Made by a program: the position numbers and the translations under genes. From Ignelater luminosus (taxonomy: Eukaryota > Arthropoda > Insecta > Coleoptera > Elateridae), in contig VTPC01005625.1 in assembly GCA_011009095.1 (NCBI GenBank), positions 29,075 to 93,074 of the forward strand: a stretch of DNA of 64,000 nucleotides, in the 5' to 3' direction. The first letter of the stretch is position 1. Every line of letters starts with the position of its first letter. Below the pieces are notes generated by a model, which was not told the origin of the DNA, did no database searches, and was given only the letters and a program-made list of their open reading frames with translations. Below, in pieces: positions 1 through 12,850 of the stretch.

Positions 1-44
1 CATTAAAACAAGCTCAACTCAAGACAGCACTTTTAGTTAACATA

Positions 45-1308
45 CTAGGTGCGCAACTAAGTTCCCGCTGTTTGTTAATAGATGGCTCCAGCAATAAGTG
101 CTGGTCGATTTTGACATATCCAGAACGTCATGAACCAAGCTTAGACATATGGTAAACAAATCGTTTTGACACAATAAGGATTTTGTTTTGGCGTCATATA
201 CTTTTGGTTGTGTGAAAATGTCTGATTTTGTGCCAAATAATCGTCATTTGCGGGAAGTGTTGATTTTCTTCTTTCATTCGAAGAAAACGGTGGCTGAAGA
301 ACATCGAGAGCTCCAAAAAGTTTACGGAGATGCTGCTCTAAGTGAAACAACGTGCCGTGATTGGTTCCGTCGCTTCAAAGACGGTGATTTCGATGTTGAC
401 GACCGTCCGCGTGAAGGAAGGCCAAAAACCTTCGAAGACATTAAATTGGAGGCATTGCTCGATGAGGATCCGTGCCAAACGCAATAAAAGCTTGCTTCAG
501 CATTAGGAGTTGCCCGCCAAGCCATTTCCAAGCGATTGCATGCGTTGGGAATGATTCAAAAGCAAGGAACTTGGGTTCCTTACGATTTAAAGCGTTGAGC
601 GTCGTTTTTTCGCCTGTGAACAACTACTCCAGCGGCAAAAAGGAAGGGTTTCTTCATCGCATCGTGACGGGTGATGAAAAATGGATTCATTACAGCAACC
701 CAAAGAAAAGAAAGTCATGGGGACTGTCCGGCCATGCTTCTACGTCGTCGGCTCGGCTGAATATTCACGCTGCGAAGGTTATGCTGTGTATTTGGTGGGA
801 TCAGGTCGGTGTTATTTATTATGAGCTGTTGAAACCAAACGAAGCCATCACTGGGGAACGGTATCGACTTCAATTGATGCGATTGAGCCGAGCACTGCGC
901 GAAAAACGGCCACAATACGAGCAGAGACACGAAAAAGTAATTCTACAGCATGACAACGCTCGGCCTCACGTTGCCAAACCTGTGAAAACCTACCTGGAAA
1001 CGTTCAAACGGCAAGTCCAACCCCACCCGCCATATTCCCCAGATATTGCGCCGTCCGATTATTACTTGTTTCGTTCGATGGCACATGGTCTGGCTGATCA
1101 GCAGTTCCGCTCATATGAAGATATCAAAAAATGGCTTGATTCGTAGTTAGCCTCAAAAGATGAACACTTTTACCGTAAAAGTATTCGAGCTCTGCCAGAA
1201 AGATGGGAAAAAGTTGTAGCTAGCGATGGGCAATACTTTGAATGATTCATTTGTAACCATTTTTTCACAATAAAGTTGCATTTTTATGAAAAAAAGCAAC
1301 GCACCTAT
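45..1308 (+). mobile_element. mariner element, mauritiana-like, inactivated
   Basis: A full-length but dead mariner element of about 1.26 kb. The terminal inverted repeats read CTAGGTGCG at 45-53 and, on the reverse strand, ATAGGTGCG at 1308-1300; the first 9 bases differ only at the outermost one, and the similarity fades further in. A TA dinucleotide flanks each end (43-44 and 1309-1310), as expected for the TA target-site duplication of the Tc1/mariner superfamily. The interior carries a single transposase reading frame (described separately). Size, one-gene layout and TA duplication all match mariner. The subfamily call rests on the protein motifs (TGDEKW, HDNARPH, SPDIAPSDYY). Confidence 0.94.
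218..1245 (+). pseudogene. mariner transposase pseudogene (DD34D)
   Basis: This was a transposase that would cut and paste its own element at TA sites. I start it at ATG 218 (MSDFVPN...), the usual mariner N-terminus; an in-frame TTG at 188 lies upstream. The N-terminal helix-turn-helix half reads in one frame from 218 to about 593 but meets TAA at 485-487. A frameshift near 593 moves it to a second frame (VERRFFACEQLLQRQ), and another near 636-646 moves it to a third, which carries GFLHRIVTGDEKW onward. A TAG at 1144-1146 breaks WLDS|LASKDEHFY, and the natural end is TGA 1243-1245 after ...SDGQYFE. The catalytic triad is still present: Asp codons at 673, 952 and 1057, spaced 93 and 35 codons apart, which is the mariner D,D34D signature. 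Two stops and two frameshifts make it non-functional. Confidence 0.95.
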
Positions 1309-1842
1309 TAATTTTAAGAAATAAGCGACTAGAATGCGATAAACAATTCTTTTTAAAAAGTCACACGTGTGCTAGAATAAAAATCGTGCAAGATAAGTCA
1401 AAAATTGCCTTCAACCAAGATAAACTAAATGTATTCGCAGGATGTTAGGACGACATAAAATTTTAAAATAGCATTACGATATGTTCAGCGTTACTTTACT
1501 GCTGGATTTTGATAGCCATCTTTTTTCCTGCTTAAGGTTGGCGGACGTGATGACCATCCACCACCATGACGTGGTACGGCTTTTTGTGTTGTTTATTGTT
1601 AGCAGTCGTAACATACCGACTAAGGTGTTGTTAGTTGGCACAACTGGCACTGGAATTGGCACTGCGAAAATGAAAGTCGCAGGGGCCCATGGTATTGAAG
1701 GCAAATCCTGCGACAGAGGCAATAGATGGTTAGACACTGTTGCGGACGATGATACGGATGAGAGAGAAAGAAACTCGTTAATATTTCAAACATGCGACTG
1801 GCGGATACAAATGACTTTTTAGGTCCGCAACTTCTATGCGTG
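1309..1842. other. no gene recognised
   Basis: AT-rich flank of the mariner. Short open frames at 1474-1822 overlap on both strands and show no family motif, so I do not call a gene. The stretch from 1560 to 1760 is somewhat richer in G and C than its surroundings. Confidence 0.5.
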
Positions 1843-2184
1843 CGCTTTGATACAAAGACATTGTGTCTTGAATCACTAATTTTTCTGTTATACAGGGTGT
1901 ACATTCAAACTAGTTTATTGTGGTTGCTACATGATTTTAGATTTTTGTAATGTTTTGTAGTTTGTTCTCGTTTGTACGCTTGTAACCAATAATTTGATGG
2001 ATAGGTCAAGCGTTTCGTTTGATACCAAGACATTGTGTCTTGAACCAGTAATTTCTCTGTTATACAGAGTGTACATTCAAACTATTTTATTGTGGTTGCT
2101 ACATGATATTACATTTTTGTAACGCTTTGTGGTTTGTTCTCGTTTGTACGCCTATAACCGATAATTTGATGAATAGATCAAGCG
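1843..2184. repeat. direct tandem pair, 172-bp period
   Basis: Two head-to-tail copies, about 1843-2012 and 2015-2184, with an offset of 172 bp. The shared landmark GACATTGTGTCTTGAA occurs at 1857 and 2029. The copies also share TACATTCAAACTA, TTATTGTGGTTGCTACATGA and TTTGTTCTCGTTTGTACGC, and by eye they are almost 90 percent identical. Each contains TTATACAG(G/A)GTGTACA, which resembles the CAGGGTGT ends of small transposons in the window. It could be a dimer of a satellite monomer or a local duplication. It has no coding potential. Confidence 0.9.
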
Positions 2185-2189
2185 TTATT

Positions 2190-5100
2190 CTTTTCAACTT
2201 GTTACCCATCTCAAGGCCATCAATTGAGCTGGGTTGGTACAAACAAAAATTGCATAAACTAATATTTTTGCGATTTAATGTTACATTTCACTAAAAATTA
2301 TTTTCAATTTTATATTTGCAATAAAATCAAGCAGAACAATCTTTTGGTCATGATTCACTTACTGCACAAATTTCTAATAAGATTTCTATTCGTAAAGTAT
2401 ATCGAATAAACTTGAGAAAGTTCATTGTATTTGTACAGTGCAAAACCAATAACTGTAATTTCTCGCTATATATGTTATGTACATATACATTGAGATTACT
2501 ACTATTGATAACAATAAGCGAGTTATAAGAATATAAAGAAAAAATCAATTTGAAGATATTAAGCGAGTTATAAATCGAATGGTAAATTTCTTCTTGGTTT
2601 TAGATATTGCCAGTGATGATGTAGGTTTCAAAAATAATTATAATTCATCATTAAAATTTATAAAAAGCACATGGCGTGAAATGACTGCTCGTATATTTTA
2701 ATAATTTCTGGATGTTAGTTAGCTAATCCTTGACCTAAATTACCTGAAAAACACGCATTACTGCACACTAAGTACGTCGACGTTTGCATTTAACTTTAAT
2801 GAGGCACTTGAGTCTTGTTTGTAAACTTTTAGAATTTCGAATTGTTCTGATAAAACTTAAAGTCTGTTTGAACATGCACAGAGATCAATAACGTCTCTTG
2901 TACTGCAACATTAGAATACACTTGAATAAGAATAATTGTCTACAAGTGCTAATAAGGGTACGTAATGACAATTACAAATTGTTCTGCCATTGTTTTCAGC
3001 AACAGTAATGTATTGAATGAAATATACATTTACGGTCATTGAAATACAATAAATGTATTTTAGGCGAATTGAATATTCCACTAAAGTTGTAAATGATGTT
3101 CATTAGAGTGTGTTGAAGTACCTACATTTAAAGCACATCAGGAAAAGTCTGCAGGGGTTAATTTGGAAGCGCGTGTCAGATGAACGGAAACATAAGGGAA
3201 GCAATGCCTACGCTGTCTATTCTTTTTAATTTATTTTTATTACGAAAGACATTTCGGTTCTATATTTTCATCTAAAAAAATATTTTAGAAATGCCTGTTG
3301 TATACAAAATTCAAATACCTTTATCTTTGGCAGTTAGTTACTTTTAAAAATATTAAGTCGGTACGAATCTTATGCTGTATTATTTGCCGTCTTTTACTGC
3401 TACTGTGTTTTGCAACAAATGTATGTTCTGAACTGAAACATCATTGTTTCATTCGCAAATACAGCCTGAGATTTGATTAAATATGCATGCCTTTGCGTAC
3501 TATCAGGCTGAATTAAAAAACACCTTTGTGAATTGCATAATGATGGAATGATTAATTTGTAGAAAAACAATTAAAACTTCCCCAATTGGCTCAATTGGAA
3601 GTAAGTATTATAGTGGCAGCATTAAATTCTAATTTTTTCTAGAAGTGTTGTTGAGTTCACTTTGAAACTTATTCCCACGTTAAATTTAATTCGAGAAAAA
3701 ACCAAATATTTTTAATTGATAGCAATATCAAACTTAACTTTCCGTATTCTTTATTTGACCACGAGCTACTGGTTTGATTTTCTTGAATCCGGCGGGTAGA
3801 CATCTTACTAATATAAGCTTTACCACACGAGTTCACAAAACCTACATTAAGCTGAATTCTTTGTCTTTAACATTAGGTGACGCAATTTGTTTGTTAGGAA
3901 AAGTAATCGTTGAGCACTTTGAAATTAAGATTTTATCGATATGTGGAGCACGAGTAAATTCAGGTCGCAGCACCAAAAGGCATCCTTCAGTGTGATAAGA
4001 GTGTTTTACAGTTGAGCAAGTTGGATGAATAACAATAACGAATTTATATATCAGAGCATACGATTCTGACCTTTCTGATTTGTAAAAGAGTGTAAACACG
4101 CAAATTTTATCACTTGTTTTGATAAGCTTTCTAAACATAGAACTACAACAATAAAGTTAAATTAAAATTCTCACTAATAAAACCTCGTTCCAGAATAAAA
4201 ATATAAAAGTACAATTAAAAGAAGAATTCCTGACGTAAAAACTTCGTTTGTAATTAAAACGTTCTATAAAAAAGATCTTTTTAGTGTTTACAAAAAGGAT
4301 ACGATTAGCTAACAAATGTTCCAGTTTCGTTTCCTTGAAAAACTCCTTTTTTATTGTAATTTCGTAACTAATGCAAAGTAAGATAATTGAAAATTTTTTG
4401 TTAATTTTTTTTGTAATTCTGAAGTTTCCAAAATTAGAAGAGGAGAACAATCATTAATAAAGCTTGCTTCTGTTTTAATAATAAAGGAACCTTTCAGATT
4501 TAGATAAGGAAAACCCAGGATAATAATCGTGCCTTCCAGTGTTTCATTTAATACAAAGTTTGAGCATTAAAACATAAAATTAACAGGGAAATATTCACGT
4601 AAATGTTAAAATTATTTTGTTGAAATGAAGGACAGAAAAATGTATTCCAGATATTAAAAAATATTTGCGTTGGAGGTTTTTCTGCAAGCAGCAAATGAAT
4701 GCGAAGCTGATGGTAATAAATTTTACTTGAAATGCAAGTAATATTCATTTCATTCCAATGATTTAATGGAAAAGAATGCAAACAAACCGAAGCGAAAGTT
4801 TATGAGCTTCAGGAAATTTATTCGACGGCAATTGTGGGAAAAATGTAAAATATCTGCAAGGTTTTGAATAACATTATGTGGAAATTTAGGTAAAACAGTG
4901 GTCATGACTGTTAGTAAATATTAGTAGATGAGTCTATTAATTAATTAGATAAACGTCAATACAATGTACATTTACAGTTGTGATGTAATTTTTACTGAAT
5001 GGTTCTATATTGAAGTTGCTCAAAGTTGCAGCGAGTTTTAATTGTTTTCAATATCACATTTCACTATTCCTTCTTTAATGAGATTGTTAACCATAAACTC

Positions 5101-5690
5101 TACTTTTTTACTTCATCTTTGATCTGTCGAAATGACTTGATAAAAAGATTTTTAGCATTTAAAAAAATTTCCATTTAAAATAAAAATGTAATCACTTTAA
5201 AAGTCATAGGTATCAGATTTCTAAACAAATGATTACAACATGAAATAGCTAAAAAAGACTTTCGCTGAAGCTTTGATTGTTTAATGAGTACGACGGAAAA
5301 CATGAATTTTCTCTACACGCAGAAAGATATCCTGGTACATTTCTACAAGTGGAAGATCCTAACTCTAAACCTGAAAAGGTCGAGTTATCACATCAAACTG
5401 ATTACTGATACTATTAATTGAAGTGCCTTGCGATTTTGGAACTGGTCCAGCTTTTAAGGCATTTCATGCTTCTTGACCTGCTTGGGATTTTCAGAAAGGT
5501 CGCTCTTCTCAAGCTACTGTTTGTCCAAAGGTCTTTAAAATCTAGATTTTGTTTCTGATTTTAATAGCGTTGGTACTTGGAGGTAACTAAACAGGTTTTT
5601 CAAGGTGATTGAACATTTTGGCCTAATCAAACTTTTATTGTTCGTTTAGTATGTGTAGGAATTTCTACCAAATTGATCTTTTGCACCACA
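2190..5690. other. gene-free AT-rich DNA
   Basis: No recognisable gene, RNA gene or element. The open frames here (for example 3842-4138 and 4157-4450 on the minus strand) have the low-complexity composition expected of chance frames in AT-rich DNA. Confidence 0.6.
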
Positions 5691-5960
5691 AGAACATTTT
5701 TGATTAATCGGGTCCTTTGGGCGTCGTTGGGCTACGTTAAGATCATTTCAGTTCTATCAACTTCAAAAGATCAACATCTGAAGTAGTACTCTATGGCAGT
5801 GTTGCAAAGTTGCTAAATTCCTAAAACTCTGGTTTAAAATAACCTTGTAAGGAAACTAAATAGAAGTTTTGCCCAAATGTCCGAACAATTTTAATTTAGA
5901 TTGAGTCCAATGGGCGTCACTCGTAAACGTGACATAAATAAACTCTGAGCTAATTGATAA
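5691..5960 (+). repeat. degenerate direct repeat, about 191-bp offset
   Basis: Two related segments begin at about 5691 (GAACATTTTTGATTAAT) and 5882 (GAACAATTTTAATTTAGAT). Each continues into RGTCCWWTGGGCGTC and then a GTAAACGT/GCTACGTT stretch. The sequence just upstream of each copy also looks related (AATTTCTACCAAATTGATC against GAAGTTTTGCCCAAATGTC). The divergence is high, so this is an old duplication at best. Confidence 0.45.
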
Positions 5961-6590
5961 ACTAAGGTTATCCCAATATTAAAAACCAAACTATTAGTCA
6001 AATACTTACAAGTGCAGAAGTCTCAGCAATTTATCTACAACAAGTACATTCTGGAACTCAAATTTTAAAAGATAAGCCTACTCGTTACATGATTCACAAA
6101 CTTTAAAAATGACATTATGAACTCATTTTAGGTTTACTTTACCTCTCTACTTCAAACAGAAAAATATGCAATTACCCTACCAAGTAGTAAATGAATAAAA
6201 AACTCGAAGTAACTTGATTTATTTTAATAACACAGAGAAACAAAAAATGATACACTGAAGTGCACAAGAAATATTTATGCATCTTGGAAACCTCTTTTTT
6301 TGTAGCCATCATATTCCGAACCCAACCACGATGTTCTGATAAATGACAAGAAATGTTCCTTTAAAACAAATCGAGGTTAACTTAGATAATCCATCCGACT
6401 TATGTGCATTGCTTGAATTTGCAGTCAAATACAGTTCTTCCATAAGGAAGACATAAAACTTTCTTCAACTTAGATCTTACACGCTTAATCGCCTCATATG
6501 ATTACTATTATTCGAATAGAATTAGCAAAATTCCGTCATTATGGCTATGGTTTTCATGGATAACAAATAGACCAAGAGCTAGCAAAATAC
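5961..6590. other. no gene recognised
   Basis: AT-rich sequence with no recognisable coding motif or repeat. Confidence 0.5.
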
Positions 6591-6843
6591 CGATTATGTA
6601 TTTGAAATCGGGAGAAAATTCTAAGTTGATTTTATATATAACATGTCCTGTAAAGTTACGGCAACATGACAGCAGACCAACAGACAGACCATGACGAAAA
6701 ATTGCCATCTTCGATCTCGATTATCTCGAAAACTATTCGAGATATCGAAATAACGATTATGTATCTGTAATTAGGAGAAAATTCTAAGTTGATTTCATAT
6801 ATAACATGTCTTGTAAAGTTGCGGCAACATGACAACAGACAGA
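6591..6843. repeat. direct tandem duplication, about 163-bp offset
   Basis: The segment at 6591-6680 recurs at 6754-6843. Both copies carry CGATTATGTAT, GGAGAAAATTCTAAGTTGAT, ATATATAACATGTC and CGGCAACATGACA(G/A)CAGAC. Both are open on the minus strand and give similar peptides there (LLSCCRNFTGHVIY and LLSCCRNFTRHVIY), but the similarity is high at the DNA level too, so I treat it as repeat DNA and not as a gene. A palindromic stretch (TTATCTCGAAAAC / ATTCGAGATATCG) sits between the copies. Confidence 0.85.
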
Positions 6844-7190
6844 CGGAATGCACGAAAGCAGATACGAATTTTTTTAAATTTCTCCGATAGAACAAATAAA
6901 TAAATAAAATAATTTTTATCTTCCACATTACTTTGGATGGCAGAGACGCCAATAACACCTTATATACAAAATATTTAAGCAATTCTGAGAGTTATTTAGT
7001 TTTGACCGGTTTTTCTTCATTTCAGACCACTGTGCGTCTGCTCTGGAAACGCTGGCTGCTAGATCAGCGTATAGTGGCTAGATCATCTGCCGTTGCGTAT
7101 TAATGTTTAACTAATATTCCTACACACAACAGAATAGATCAGATTTAGGAATAAATCGTGTGGTATTTGCATCTTTTTTCTAAATTGAAA

Positions 7191-8460
7191 CGCCGCCCCC
7201 GCAATAACGCTGCCAGTCTGGACCGGCAGACGAGCGATTTTATGCTAGCCGTGTAAATTATTTTCGAATGAAAATAGCCATTTTTGGAATAATGTCTCGT
7301 GGGATAATTCACGCTAGCTCTTGGTCTATAAAGCTGATACTTAGAAACTCGACACCGCTACTAGGTATCATTACCAAAACATAACTTGATAACATCCAGG
7401 CTGGTCAGTTATATATGATTTCTCTCTGTGCAACGGGATGCGGCGTTGTAGATATGTAATAACAGTAATGGTTCTGGCAGTAGATATCCCGCATATCCGG
7501 TCTCGAGTGCGTAGCGAGGCAGTCGATCCGCTCTCCGTCTGCGGGTGATGCACCGACGTTGAAAAGTAGGCAGTTAACTCCAACGGCTACTCGACACCCG
7601 AACGGGAGGGCGGGTAGAGTAGCCAACTCCATCTACCGGTGTCTTGCGCCTAGGTCCGGGGTGATAGGCCCGGTAGAGCTCCAACTTTCTCAGCCTCGTC
7701 CGCCAAGCCTGCTCTGCGGGGAGCAGGTTCCAGCATATCCACCGCCACTGTTGTAATTCGAGCCCGAGGCTCTTCGGATGCCACCACTCCTCAGCTGCCG
7801 AAATTCTACTTCCGTCCTTCTGCCGTGGATAACCCCCTCTTCCCGCCATCCATTTCCCGCCAAATCCTCTCGCAGCGCGAACTGCGGGGGGTTGTGGTTC
7901 TGAGAAAAACCGTTGCTCTACCCACTACCTTACCAATCCTAATTCATTATATCCACTCTCAACCCGCAATTATTCAATTATTTCCAATTTAAAATTCCTT
8001 CAATATTATCCTAATAACCCAATCCCATAATCAACTAGCCTAAACCTTACTGCCAGCTCGCGTTCGTTCCGCTTGTGCACCGTCTCCAATTCGTCGTCCG
8101 TGTCTACTTCAAGAACTCCATCTGAAATCCAGCGCCGAAGATCAAAAAATCGCCAATTTAAGAACTGCCGCAACATCAGCACCGTATCCAATCGCCTCTC
8201 AAGCCTACTTTACTGCCTTGCCCAACGACTAACAACGAAGACTCCAGTTTTCATCTTCTTCCAAACAACGGACGCTGCGTTCAGGACAATCAATTCCAAC
8301 GGGCTTGAGAGAGGTCGAATGACCTCTAAAGCCGGTGCCATGAGCACCAAATCGATGACTTCTGTCTGTCTAGTAGATATCTGTGATTAGCGGTATTCTA
8401 TGGTTCTTCTAGCTACGACAACAGTCTATTCTCTCTTCAAGGTATGAGTTCTGCACCGAG
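7191..8460. other. GC-rich block, possible mobile-element relic, unidentified
   Basis: Base composition jumps here from the usual one-third GC to roughly half, most strongly at 7490-7880 (runs such as CGGGAGGGCGGGTAGAGTAG and CTGCGGGGAGCAGG). Several overlapping frames stay open on both strands (minus 7574-7849, 7405-7632 and 8006-8191; plus 8073-8390), as happens when GC is high, and none shows a motif I can name. The abrupt composition change and the lack of host-gene features suggest an inserted retroelement UTR or other foreign segment. That origin is inference, and I cannot name the family or fix the boundaries. Confidence 0.4.
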
Positions 8461-11400
8461 TGCCTGCTAGCACAGGGTGACTTAGTACTATAGCAACAAG
8501 AAAAGAGCACCGACCAGACTTGACGGGACCTTCTTGGGAAAAAACGGACATGGACAAGAAAGAACCGTAATCAGCGACTGCACACTACTGAATGTGGTAA
8601 TACCAACCTGTAAGCATCTGAAAACCACCAAGTCCAAAAACATAAGAGTCTCGTAAACCACATGATAACAAAATTTCATTAAATTAGTTCTAAAAGTCAC
8701 ACACCCTTCCACAAAATAGCTAAACGCCTTGCAATTCAGACTTCGGACAGCCGAATTTTTGTCGCATTGTTGAGTGACTAGTAAGCTTGCCTCAGGCAAA
8801 AATGTAGACAACGGAACGAGGAAAGAAGGATGTTTGTACCGGACAAAATTACTCTAGGATCTTTATCCGTAATGGCATGCTATACCAGGAATACCAAGAG
8901 TGCAAACGCACTAATTAAACTTTTCAAGAAAGTTTCCCCCCTCTCTGTCTTTTTATCTCTCTCTGCTGAATCAAAGAAATCTAATGTTATTGATCTTATT
9001 CTGAATATCTATACTTAAAACTCTCTTCACTAAGTTTTAGCGGAAGATACTATTCAAAGAACGACATAATACTTGCACCCAAATTTGGTTGAATATTTTT
9101 GTATCACCTGCAGAATTACGACGCCAGTCGAGTTAGACATATAAAGTCATAAACTTTTTCTTTCTCTCCACATTTTGTCGTCGAGTGTTTTGCAGACATT
9201 TTACTGTTCTTTACCGCTGTAATAGAATAAAGTGTTCGAAATTTCAAGAGAAACGCAGAGGTAACCGGTACGAATACACAGATTTTATTTGAAAAACTGT
9301 AGACTAACCTTTAAAAAAGGTCAATAACTTCGTGCATGTTACATCAATGCTGTCATAATTCAGCCGATATCGAAAAATTAATTTATGAATTCATTTCAAA
9401 CTTTTTATACGCTTTTTATAATAGGCTACTTCACTTGATTTTAATTTTAAAAATTAAAGTCTTGAATTAATAACTCACACTTTTTATATCCGTTTTTCTC
9501 AATTAAACCTTTCCGAACTTATAAAACTGAATAATTGCATTAGGGAATTTTAAATTATTTATGCTTATGCACATAGTTTCTGGTGATCCAAGGAGATATA
9601 ATTTGAGAATCTATTTTTGGTGTTGACAGTATACTGATCGTTATGTAAATACGTAACTTTAACTAATGTAACTCCTTGAGGAGAAAGCACTGGCCATTAA
9701 TTACAAACTTAAATCGTATTCTCTTTGATCATATTTTAGATGAACGACTAAATTTTGCATTATGATATCCGATACGGATTGTTGTCTTACAGCTCAAGCA
9801 ATTATTACCGACAAAGAGACTACATAGTGTAATTTCTGCAAATAAAATAAAATTTCACAATTCCAGGTTAATATTTATGGATTACACCCATGATTGCATT
9901 TATTTGTAAAATATTTAATATTCCACTTCAAGCTTCAAAAAGCTTAAAAAATAAAAATAGAAAATCCCACGAAATAAGATTAGGGCGTTCCGCAAGATTC
10001 TTTTGACAAACAGGAAAGTGCGAGACAGGAATTTACCTACCCAGAATGTTAAATATTTTAAGCGTGTAGATTTCTCAACAATAGAAACGCATACATTTTG
10101 TAGTAAGAAAATGGAATGGAAACTCTAAATGTAAGTAAATATTTCAAGTAAATGTTCTGAGAAACGTAGTGCGATTTACTTCTTTTTATAAATCTAAGAA
10201 ACGGTATTAGAATAAGGTTCGTTTTATTTACAGTTGACCTAACACCTAACAAACTGAAACGAAATTGAAATATTTTTAAGCTTTACGGGCAAACTTTTAT
10301 AGAGGTGGAAAATAGAAAGTTGAACATGAGCATTTTATGTGTATACGAAAGGTTAGTCGACAATTTACTCTTAGAGTTGTCTAGATTGAAAAAAAGATCA
10401 AGACAAAGGCTCGACTGCTATACAATAACGATCGATTTTAAAATATTACTGTTTGGTCAATATCCAATACTTCTACAATTTTAAATTTGCACAAAAAATT
10501 AAAAACTTTATATCCCTAAATAAGAAAACGAATTTGGTCAAATTTCAACTATTATACATTAAGATGGTGGAATTTGCACAAACCTTCTTCAACGGCACTG
10601 CTTTTGGATGTTACATTAAACAGCTAATTAACGCGGTTCAAATCCGGTGAACTAATCTTGTTTTCGGGGATTATTGAGCAGAGTTTGTGTGTTTCTTAAT
10701 GATAAAAAACCACAGAATATTGTAATGTTACGTTGGGAATCTGAAATTTGTATTTTCTGATTAATTCTCATTCTCTAGTTATCTATTACAATTGAGTGGT
10801 TGTGTTAATTGCAGAGTTAAGTTTTGGAATTTGCTTTTTTTGGCATTTTTATGATTGAATAAATTACTTTGGATTTTTTTTAGAAAGTCTTTCTAATTTA
10901 GCAACGAGGAAAGTGACCACTTTAAATTGTCAGAAAACCTGTTAAGCTTTATAATACTTATTATCAGTCGCCTCTGCTGACGTCTCTATAAATCTGGAAG
11001 AATCTTTTTTACATAAACAACAATCCGAATACACGAGTAAAACCTACTAGCCGAATATAAATTAAAGCTAAATTCTACATTGTGCATACCAAGGCTGAAA
11101 CTCCTAACTCTTAAATAATTAGCCTGTTTAACGTTACCCCTAAATTGCCTGGATAATTCTACAGTCACACTTTAGTCTTTTTCACGTTACCTTTTGAGAA
11201 TTGCGTTTAGAATCACAGTCACGCCAGAGTGATAGCCATGGCAGATTGTATAAAAACAGAATCCATAAAAATCAAGATAACATTAGCAGATGTGACCATA
11301 AATTTAACACCCATGAAAAAGGACAAGACATCATCAGCAAAAAAGTTTAGAAAATTGTAGATCATAGTCATTCTCCTTGGGTAAGTCTTGTTTCAGAAAA

Positions 11401-12419
11401 AAGATCAAGACTCTTTGTAATTTTGCATAAATTACCAAAGATTGAATGCTGATGTTGTGACCAAAGAAATAATGTTATACTCTCTCAAGCATTGATGATC
11501 GAGTACCAAGGTCAATATGAATCTAGTATAAAGCTTTGCACTTTTTAATGGGTCATCCACCTTGCAACACCAACTGTATTTTCCATAATATGAAATGAGA
11601 GAAGGTGCTAACTTATCTTGGTAACATTGGGCTGGATTCTACTTTTTTCGTTAAATCTAAACCTTCTCTAACTACCATGGCAATCTATCTTGTCCTTTTC
11701 CTTCCTGTTAGAGATCAGATAAAGCTATACTTGTTTAGATTTCTAAAGAAGCTTCATTAGTTAGTGAAAGGAGAGTGGAAACTGGACTATTGTTTTTAAA
11801 TAATAACTTTGAAGAACATCTGCAGCACTTGGGAAAACGTTTCTAAGACTTCGTAAAACGATCTCTACTTTAAAACCAAGTAAGAGTTATTTACGTGAAA
11901 AGAGATAAAAATATTGGAGGACATGGTCAAATAAAGTTTTTTCTACTATTGGCTGTATAAAAGTAATTTGCTCAGTTGATCAATTAATTTTTTGCTAAAA
12001 TGACTATTGAATCAAATTTAAAAATGAGTTGCAGAAAACAAAAATTATGTTTGATTAACTAATCACCTGCAGTTTGAAAGGGTTGTGTAAAGAAGACAGA
12101 GAAGACAAAAACAAGACCTGGTGTGATGTAACTGTTAAAAAAAGCTAGTATTAGAAAAAACAAACAACAGATACCTATGTATTCGAGTGTGCAATAAAAG
12201 TATTTTTAAAATACAATTTGATAATAGTCACTTACCTCATGTCTTAGCAAAAACCAACTAATCCACTACAGCTGCACCGAAAACTTAAATAATGCAAAAA
12301 TTAAAGAAAAAAACGACAATAACGTTAATCTAGATTAGATAAAAACTGATAAAATAATTTTTGTTTAGAATCCAATTTGAAAGAGTCAGTACTAATCAGT
12401 GGTTTACCTGTGATTAGTT
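8461..12419. other. gene-free AT-rich DNA
   Basis: No gene or element recognised. At 9139-9231 a TATAAA-like box is followed about 85 bp later by AATAAA, an arrangement seen in LTRs, but no paired ends were found. The rest is unremarkable AT-rich sequence with chance frames. Confidence 0.55.
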
Positions 12420-12680
12420 TGACATTTGATCAAATCACTTTAATCATTTGATTATCTTCAAAAATTGTTTTGTGCAACACATTTGTCATTTAAGAAATTA
12501 TCAAAGCGACTTAATCAAGGCGTTTTTGTTATATATTTTGGTATTTGATCAACTATCCTAATCGTTCGTTCAAATCGTTTTGATCAACGATCAAATGGTT
12601 GATCAATCAGCCAAGTATTTAACAAAGCTTTGAGCAACCGGCCTACAGAGTTTATCAGGTTTGTTGATCAATTGAGAATG
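12420..12680. repeat. cluster of TGATCA palindromes
   Basis: The six-base palindrome TGATCA occurs near 12428, 12548, 12583, 12601 and 12664, and a further inverted element (CGATCAAATGGTTGATC) lies at about 12590-12606. Another copy lies at about 11978. Five or more in 260 bp is far above the chance density of roughly one per several kilobases. No coding potential was seen. The cluster may reflect a decayed inverted-repeat element or a binding-site cluster. Confidence 0.5.
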
Positions 12681-12850
12681 AGAACTGTACACCAAACTAG
12701 TTTGAAAGGCTTGGGTATTGCCATGTTTCAAAAAGAAGGAGGTTTCCTTCACAATCTGATAGAGCAGTGAATCTGTCGTCATGGTTGACGATAGAAATTA
12801 ACTCAATCTCTTTGATCTTCCCTGTAAAAAGTGGCAGTGATAGTATTAGT

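Noticed and set aside
6508..6982. Two minus-strand frames with similar peptides
   Set aside because: The peptide similarity simply follows from the 163-bp tandem DNA duplication.
9120..9250. TATAAA followed by AATAAA, LTR-like order
   Set aside because: No TG...CA ends, no inverted tips and no second copy.
10632..10650. tRNA-like B box GGTTCAAATCC
   Set aside because: T stem pairs poorly and no cloverleaf can be drawn upstream.
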